Source: Sphingomonas sp. (GTDB taxonomy: Bacteria > Pseudomonadota > Alphaproteobacteria > Sphingomonadales > Sphingomonadaceae). From it: a stretch of 39,821 bases of DNA. The stretch is taken from assembly GCF_019746015.1 (NCBI RefSeq), contig NZ_JAIESM010000056.1, forward strand, positions 1-39,821, given 5' to 3'. The position numbers and the translations under genes are program-made. Below, in pieces: positions 34,874-39,821 of this stretch (position 1 is its first letter; each line of letters starts with the position of its first letter). The notes beneath the pieces are model-generated. The model saw only the letters and a program-made list of their open reading frames with translations. It was not told the DNA's origin and made no database searches.

Positions 34874-37423
34874 TCAGAAGTTGAACGTCACCCGGCCCAT
34901 GATCCGCCGCGGCAGCACTGGCCGTCCGACGAAAAAGGCGCCGCCTGCCGCCTGGGCATTATCCTGCCGCGGCGATCCTTCCGTCGCGGCAGCCGTGTTG
35001 AACACGTTGAACACGTTCACACTCAGGCGAAGCCCCTTGCCGATACCGCGGATCCGATAGCCGGCATCGAAGTTGGCGATGTTCCAGCCCTGCAGCCGGA
35101 TGAGATTGTTGGCCGCCGTAAAATTATCCGCAGTGTAGTTGGTGAAGAACGAAACGTCGATGGTGCGGTCATCATAGTAGAGGCCGGCATTATACAGAAA
35201 CTGCGCCTGGCGCTCGATATCGTTGCCGACAAAGGCCGGGTTCGCCGTCGGCACGCCGCCCGCCAGGGTCTGGAACTGCGTATACCAGGCACGCTGGATG
35301 GTCAGGTTGCCGCGGAACCACAGATGCTGCACCAGCTTCAGATCAAGCGTCGTTTCGATGCCGTAGGAGCGCGTGGCGACAAGATTGACCCGCTCGATAA
35401 AGCCGCCCGGGTTGGCGGGGTCGTTGACGAAGACCACCTGCCGGCGGTTGGAAAGGTCGGTGAAGAAAGCGGCGGCAGTGAACTGGAACACGCGCTTGTC
35501 CACCTTGATGCCGAACTGCGCCTGCTTGATGATTTCCGGCTGGAAGCTCTGTGCGCGGTTATTGCCATCGAACGCGATCGAACGCAGTTCGGGGAAGAAA
35601 TAGCCGCGCGACAAGTTGGCATAGATGCTGACGTCGTTGTTCACCTTGTAAAGCGCGCCGATTGCGCCAGCCCATGCACTGGCGGAAACATTGGCAGTGC
35701 GGGCGAACGTGCCGTTCCCCCAGTTGACCGTGCGCAGCGCGGTGGACAGGTTGGGCGTGGTCGCGTCGGTCACCACATTGGCGGTGCCTTCCTGCTGGAA
35801 GAAGCCGCGCAACTGTTCGACACGGAAGCCGATGTCGAATTTGAACCGTCCGGCGTCGATCTGGTCGGCAAAATAGCCGGCCACGCGCTCGGCGCGGACA
35901 TAACGGTTCAGATAGCTGATGCCGGCACGCAGCAGGCCGTTGCGCGAAATGACCGTGGTTGCATTGGTGACCGGATTGACCACGGTCAGGTTCACCAGCC
36001 GCGGTGTGTTGTTGAACTCGGCCAGGAAGCTCGTGGTGGTGTTGAAGTCCGTCGCCGCCCCGTTGGAATAGAAGCCGCCAAGGGTGAAGTTGTGCTTGGC
36101 GCCGATGAAGTCGGCTTCCTTGGTCAGGTTCAGCTCGGCCGTGGTGTCGTGCATCGGCCGCAGCCGGTCGGTGTAGCGATTGGCAAACAGCAGCGCATTG
36201 ACCGGCACCGCGCCGCCGCCCACATAGGTGAAGGTTGCATTGGCAAGGCCGATGCCCACCAGTTGCGGTATCACACTGCCGCGTCCGGCGGCGGGATTCT
36301 GGCTGTTGGCTAGAAAGCTGCCCAGCGTTTCGGGCACATTGGTGATGCCGTCACCATCAGCCCAGATGCCGAATTTATGTTGATATTCTGAGTATTTGAC
36401 ACGGCCGTTTACACCCCAGCCGCCGCCGAAATTCTTCTGGAACGCCAGTGCTACCTGGCCGCCCCGGGTGCTGACGCCCTGGTTGATCGAGCTGTTCCAC
36501 ACGCCGCCACCGGGGGTGTTGAAGGTCAGCGAGGGGCCCCAGTTGTTCTGCACCGAATTGACCAGCTGGCCGTCATTGCCGGGCAGTCGGCCCCGTGTGG
36601 TGCCGTCCAGCGGAATCGGCAGATAGAACTGGACCTGGTCGTTGATATACTGGCCGTACAGCGTGACCGAGCCGCTGCCGTCTGGAAACTTATACTGAAG
36701 GTTCGCGCGGATCTGGCCGCCATTGCTGTTCAGATTGGTCCGGATCGGCCCCTCGTCGTAGCGGTAGTAACCCGATGCCGCGAAATAGAGATTGCCGCCC
36801 AACGGCCCCTGGATCGCCGCATCACCGCGCACGCGGCCACGTTCTCCCACCTCGATCTGCGCGGTGCCGCCCAACTGATCGGTGCCGGTCTTGGTGATGA
36901 AATTGATGAGACCGGCGACCGAACCGGGGCCAAAAAGGTTCGACACGCCACCGCGCACAAATTCGAGGCGATCGATGCCCAGATCGTTGCGATAATAGAC
37001 GTCGAACGCTGAAGAATTGAGGCCGAACGTCGAAAGCACCGGAATGCCGTCATACATCAGCGGGGTGAACTGATACTGGCCACCGGACGGCAAGCCGCGG
37101 ACAAAAACATTGGCGGCCACTTCACCACCGCCGCCATCGGCCTTGATCGTCGGGATCGAGTTCAGGATGTCGGCCTGACCCGACGCCTGCAGGCGGACCA
37201 GCGATTCCGAGCCGACCTGGGTGACGGCAAGTGGCGTATCGAGCGCGATGCGCTTTGCGCTGGTGCCGGTAACCACAACCTCGGGCGCGTCTTCGGCCGT
37301 TGCGTCCTGCGCGTCGGGTTCGGGCTTGGCCTGCGCCCAGGCGTTGCTCGTCGACAACGCGCAGATGGCCACACCCGCGCAGAACCAGCGACGATTGCGA
37401 TTCGATGTGCGAGACATCTCCAT
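34874..37423 (-). CDS. TonB-dependent outer-membrane receptor
   Basis: 849 residues. A signal peptide (about 1-31, ending in NAWAQA) is followed by a TonB-box-like PEVVVTGTS (about 47-55), the plug domain (about 60-175, with LNSIPTIKADGGGGEVAANV and VRGLPSGGQYQFTPLMYDG) and a 22-strand barrel ending in GRVTFNF with the terminal Phe. It should import a large or scarce substrate through the outer membrane using TonB energy. The barrel is rich in Asn, Tyr and Phe and its DNA is lower in GC (28 of 60 at 35101-35160), partly a consequence of that residue use. First gene of the glycosidase/oxygenase/esterase operon and divergent from the LysR gene, which likely controls it. Confidence 0.93.
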   Translation of the reverse strand: MEMSRTSNRNRRWFCAGVAICALSTSNAWAQAKPEPDAQDATAEDAPEVVVTGTSAKRIALDTPLAVTQVGSESLVRLQASGQADILNSIPTIKADGGGGEVAANVFVRGLPSGGQYQFTPLMYDGIPVLSTFGLNSSAFDVYYRNDLGIDRLEFVRGGVSNLFGPGSVAGLINFITKTGTDQLGGTAQIEVGERGRVRGDAAIQGPLGGNLYFAASGYYRYDEGPIRTNLNSNGGQIRANLQYKFPDGSGSVTLYGQYINDQVQFYLPIPLDGTTRGRLPGNDGQLVNSVQNNWGPSLTFNTPGGGVWNSSINQGVSTRGGQVALAFQKNFGGGWGVNGRVKYSEYQHKFGIWADGDGITNVPETLGSFLANSQNPAAGRGSVIPQLVGIGLANATFTYVGGGAVPVNALLFANRYTDRLRPMHDTTAELNLTKEADFIGAKHNFTLGGFYSNGAATDFNTTTSFLAEFNNTPRLVNLTVVNPVTNATTVISRNGLLRAGISYLNRYVRAERVAGYFADQIDAGRFKFDIGFRVEQLRGFFQQEGTANVVTDATTPNLSTALRTVNWGNGTFARTANVSASAWAGAIGALYKVNNDVSIYANLSRGYFFPELRSIAFDGNNRAQSFQPEIIKQAQFGIKVDKRVFQFTAAAFFTDLSNRRQVVFVNDPANPGGFIERVNLVATRSYGIETTLDLKLVQHLWFRGNLTIQRAWYTQFQTLAGGVPTANPAFVGNDIERQAQFLYNAGLYYDDRTIDVSFFTNYTADNFTAANNLIRLQGWNIANFDAGYRIRGIGKGLRLSVNVFNVFNTAAATEGSPRQDNAQAAGGAFFVGRPVLPRRIMGRVTFNF

Positions 37424-37513
37424 ATCCCCCCCGTTATGCTGCAGGCATTCCCGTTCAGCAGATTGTGGCGGTCAGGGTGCGACGATCGGACTTGCGCGAG
37501 AAGCCCTTGCGGG

Positions 37514-37543
37514 TGCAACAAACTGTTGCGCAAATTGCAACAG
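37514..37543. promoter_or_regulatory. Dyad-rich regulatory region between the TonB receptor and LysR genes
   Basis: GCAACA-AAC-TGTTGC (37515-37529) is a perfect interrupted palindrome, GCAA-A-TTGC (37530-37538) follows directly, and TGCAACA is repeated directly at 37514-37520 and 37537-37543, 23 bases apart. The cluster ends just before the LysR ribosome-binding site. Two half-site pairs about two helical turns apart are what a LysR tetramer binds, so this is a good candidate operator for the divergent promoters. Confidence 0.6.
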
Positions 37544-37551
37544 GAGCGCGT

Positions 37552-38490
37552 GTGCTCGATCTCGGTGATCTGATGGTGTTTGTTCGCGTCGTCGAGACCG
37601 AGAGTCTGACCAAGGCCGCCGCGCTGCTCGGCGTGCCGAAGTCCACCGTCAGCCGGCGCGTATCGCGGCTTGAGGAGCATCTGGCTGTCCAGTTGCTCCA
37701 CCGCTCGACGCGCGCCGTCACCGTTACGCAGGATGGCGCGCTCTTCTTTGAATATTGCCTGCGTTCGATCGGGGTGCTGCGCGATGGCGAACGTGCGTTG
37801 CAGAGCCGGCAGGATCATCCGCAGGGCGTGGTCCGCATCGCCATACCCTATGTACTGGGCCAAAGCCTTATCGGGCCGCTGCTGGCGCGGTTTCTGGAAC
37901 GCTATCCCGAAGTGCGGCTGGTCAGCGTGCTGAGCGACGACGCGATCGGCCTGCTGCGTGGCGGCTTCGATGTGGCGCTGGCGGTGGGGCCGCTTGCCGA
38001 TTCGGGGCTGATCGCGGTCAAGCTGGGCTCAACGGAATGCGGCGTGTTCGCCGCGCCCGGCTATTTCGAGCGCAAGGGCGCGCCGCAGAGCCATGTCGAA
38101 CTGACGCGCTTTGACCTGTTGGCCAGTGGCACCACCGATCGCCGCCACCGCTGGACGCTGCATAACCGCGAACAGGAAGTGGCGGTCGATTTCGCGCCCA
38201 AACTTGTCGCCAACGACCTCATCCTGCTGCGCCATGCCGCGCTCAGCGAGCTCGGCATCGCCAGCCTGCCGGCGTTCCTGTGCAAGCATGACCTTGCCGC
38301 AGGGCGCCTGGTCGACGTGCTGCCGGGGTGGCAGACGCCGGACCTCAGCTTCTTCGCCGTCTTCGCCGACCCCAAGGGCGTGCCGGTTCGGGTGCGCAGC
38401 CTGATCGATTTCCTGGTCGAAGCGCTGCGATCGACTCTGTCATGGGATGTCGGCGTTGCTGATGATGCAACACAGCGTTCCCAGAATTGA
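37552..38490 (+). CDS. LysR-family transcriptional regulator
   Basis: 312 residues. The N-terminal winged helix (about 3-60) reads LGDLMVFVRVVETESLTKAA and LLGVPKSTVSRRVSRLEEHL, the classic LysR recognition region; the effector-binding domain (about 85-300) follows, with GVVRIAIPYVLGQSLIGPLL. GTG 37552 is the start: AGGAG lies five bases upstream and the protein then begins MLDLGDLMVF as in many sphingomonad LysR proteins. It is divergent from the TonB receptor operon and lies 87 bases upstream of glycerate kinase, so glycerate or a related acid is a plausible effector. Its target site is probably the dyad cluster just upstream. Confidence 0.92.
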   Translation: MLDLGDLMVFVRVVETESLTKAAALLGVPKSTVSRRVSRLEEHLAVQLLHRSTRAVTVTQDGALFFEYCLRSIGVLRDGERALQSRQDHPQGVVRIAIPYVLGQSLIGPLLARFLERYPEVRLVSVLSDDAIGLLRGGFDVALAVGPLADSGLIAVKLGSTECGVFAAPGYFERKGAPQSHVELTRFDLLASGTTDRRHRWTLHNREQEVAVDFAPKLVANDLILLRHAALSELGIASLPAFLCKHDLAAGRLVDVLPGWQTPDLSFFAVFADPKGVPVRVRSLIDFLVEALRSTLSWDVGVADDATQRSQN

Positions 38491-38577
38491 TGCTTGGCAG
38501 GCGCGTGGCGGCGAGCCAGCCTTTGCCGCGAAGCCGCCGCAGCGCGGCCCTGGGAGGGCAGACACATCACCATCATC

Positions 38578-39821
38578 GTGCCTGACGTGACCAGCCGCGC
38601 CGCCTTGCGCGACCTGTTCAACCATGCGGTTGGCGCCGTCACGCCCGATGCGGCGATGCCACCGCGCCTGCCGCTGTCGCAGACCGGTCGAACGGCCGTC
38701 ATTGCCATCGGCAAGGCGGCCGCGGAAATGATGCGGGTCGCGCAGAAGCGCGCGCCGGCGCCGCTGGCGGGGCTGGTCGTCACGCGCTACGGGCATTTGC
38801 CCCCTGGCGGCGCGACCTGGCCGGGGGTGGAGGTGATCGAGGCCGGCCATCCGTTCCCGGACGAAAACAGCGTGCGTGCCGCCGATCGCGCACTTGAAAT
38901 CGCGCGCGATCTGGAGGCAGGCGACAGGTTGCTCGTGCTGCTGTCGGGGGGCGGATCGGCCGTGCTGTCGGCGCCCGCGCCTGGCGTGACGCTGGCCGAC
39001 AAGCAGACGATCACACGCGCGTTGTTGACCAGCGGCGCGACCATCGCCGAGATCAACTGCGTGCGCAAACACCTGTCGCGGATCAAGGGCGGGCGGCTGG
39101 CGGTGGCGGCCGGGGCGGCACAGGTAACCACCTGGATCATTTCCGACATCCCCGGAGATGATCCGTCGTTCGTGTCGTCGGGGCCGACCGTTGCCGATGC
39201 CACCACGCTCGCTGAAGCGCGCGACATCCTTGCCCGCTACGGCATCGCGACGCCCTCAACGATAGCCGCCGCCCTGGCCGACCCGACCAACGAAACGCCA
39301 GACGCCGATGCGCTGGGCCTGGCCGGCTGCGAAACGGTGATCATCGCCAGTGCGCGCGACGCGCTGGCCGCAGCGGCAATGGCGGCGCAGGCACGGGGAT
39401 GCGACGTCACCAATCTGGGCGACCAGCTTCAGGCAGAGGCAAAGCATCTGGGCGCCAGCCACGCCGCGCTTGCTCGGCGCCTGTCCAATGACGGCCGGCG
39501 GCGGCTGATCGTGTCGGGCGGGGAAACCACGGTGACCGTTACCAATCCCAAGGGGCGCGGCGGGCGCAACCTGGAGTATCTGCTGGGCATGGCAATCGCG
39601 CTGGACGGGGCGCCAGGCGTCAGCGCGATTGCCTGCGACACCGACGGGATCGACGGCACCGAGGATGCAGCCGGCGCCATGGTCTTGCCGGATACGCTGG
39701 TGCGCGCGCGACAACTGGGGCTGGATGCCGCCGCCTATCTGGCGCGCAACGACGCCTATCTTTTCTTCGAACGGCTGGGCGACCTTGTCGTCACCGGGCC
39801 GACGCTCACCAACGTCAACGA
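38578..39821 (+). CDS. Glycerate 2-kinase, DUF4147/MOFRL family (3' end outside window)
   Basis: The frame is open to the window end (414 codons visible). Motifs fit GckA-type glycerate kinase: TAVIAIGKAAAEMMRVAQK, LLVLLSGGGSAVLSAPAPG, INCVRKHLSRIKGGRLA, WIISDIPGDDPSFVSSGPT, and the MOFRL domain with IVSGGETTVTV, GRGGRNLEYLLGMAIAL and ACDTDGIDGTEDAAGA. It phosphorylates glycerate to 2-phosphoglycerate with ATP, delivering it to lower glycolysis. The start is tentative: GTG 38578 or 38587 fit the family, but the nearest strong purine run (GGGAGGG at 38552-38558) is about 19 bases off; TTG 38494 is a less likely alternative. Probably co-transcribed with the LysR gene. Nearly complete: only the last few residues should be missing. 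Confidence 0.92.
   Translation, partial: MPDVTSRAALRDLFNHAVGAVTPDAAMPPRLPLSQTGRTAVIAIGKAAAEMMRVAQKRAPAPLAGLVVTRYGHLPPGGATWPGVEVIEAGHPFPDENSVRAADRALEIARDLEAGDRLLVLLSGGGSAVLSAPAPGVTLADKQTITRALLTSGATIAEINCVRKHLSRIKGGRLAVAAGAAQVTTWIISDIPGDDPSFVSSGPTVADATTLAEARDILARYGIATPSTIAAALADPTNETPDADALGLAGCETVIIASARDALAAAAMAAQARGCDVTNLGDQLQAEAKHLGASHAALARRLSNDGRRRLIVSGGETTVTVTNPKGRGGRNLEYLLGMAIALDGAPGVSAIACDTDGIDGTEDAAGAMVLPDTLVRARQLGLDAAAYLARNDAYLFFERLGDLVVTGPTLTNVN

Noticed and set aside
38494..38577. Longer glycerate kinase start at TTG 38494
   Set aside because: The extra 28 residues are Arg/Cys-rich and do not look like the family N-terminus. GTG 38578 gives a better match despite the weak ribosome-binding site.

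Overview
The window is high-GC, densely coded chromosomal DNA of the kind seen in Alphaproteobacteria, most likely a sphingomonad (Sphingomonadales). This rests on protein character and gene content: an adjacent TamA/TamB pair, an exosortase-A-type glycosyltransferase and O-glycosylation ligase, an intracellular PHA depolymerase, a PutA without the N-terminal DNA-binding domain, a large TonB receptor, and several small proteins of sphingomonad type. No rRNA, tRNA, CRISPR array, insertion sequence or phage structural gene was seen. No gene-free stretch exceeds about 170 bases.

Layout. 1-6.6 kb: the end of an ATP-grasp protein, convergent with tamB and tamA (outer-membrane assembly). 6.7-8.4 kb: small genes and an S24-type repressor divergent from a 57-residue basic protein; a palindromic operator-like site lies between them. 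8.4-8.6 kb: a nested inverted repeat and a terminator-like hairpin between convergent genes. 8.6-12.3 kb: an exosortase-A-associated polysaccharide region, with a proline-rich membrane protein and a glycosyltransferase on the minus strand, and a 49-residue membrane peptide overlapping an O-glycosylation ligase on the plus strand. 12.3-16.4 kb: an MscS channel and PutA, the latter carrying a REP-like palindrome inside its reading frame. 16.5-19.9 kb: MaoC hydratase, thiolase, DUF1232 protein and PHA depolymerase, a set fitting acyl-CoA and polyhydroxyalkanoate turnover. 20-23.1 kb: an ABC exporter and a saccharopine-dehydrogenase-like reductase. 23.2-26.3 kb: two small genes (one of clearly lower GC) and RNase R. 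26.3-30.9 kb: glpD translationally coupled to trhO, a membrane protein, and an archaeal-type prolyl-tRNA synthetase. 31-31.9 kb: an EamA transporter.

31.9-39.8 kb is the most interesting block. A minus-strand operon runs TonB receptor, GH63/MGH1-like glycosidase, phytanoyl-CoA dioxygenase-like oxygenase, HSL-type alpha/beta hydrolase, with stop/start overlaps joining the last three. Divergent from it are a LysR regulator and a glycerate 2-kinase that runs off the window end. GH63-like enzymes of this size include glucosylglycerate and mannosylglycerate hydrolases, which release glycerate. The arrangement therefore suggests an uptake and catabolic locus for a glycosylglycerate-type compatible solute: outer-membrane import, hydrolysis to sugar plus glycerate, then phosphorylation of glycerate into central metabolism. 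The oxygenase and esterase would be accessory tailoring enzymes. This is inference from family and neighbourhood, not proof.
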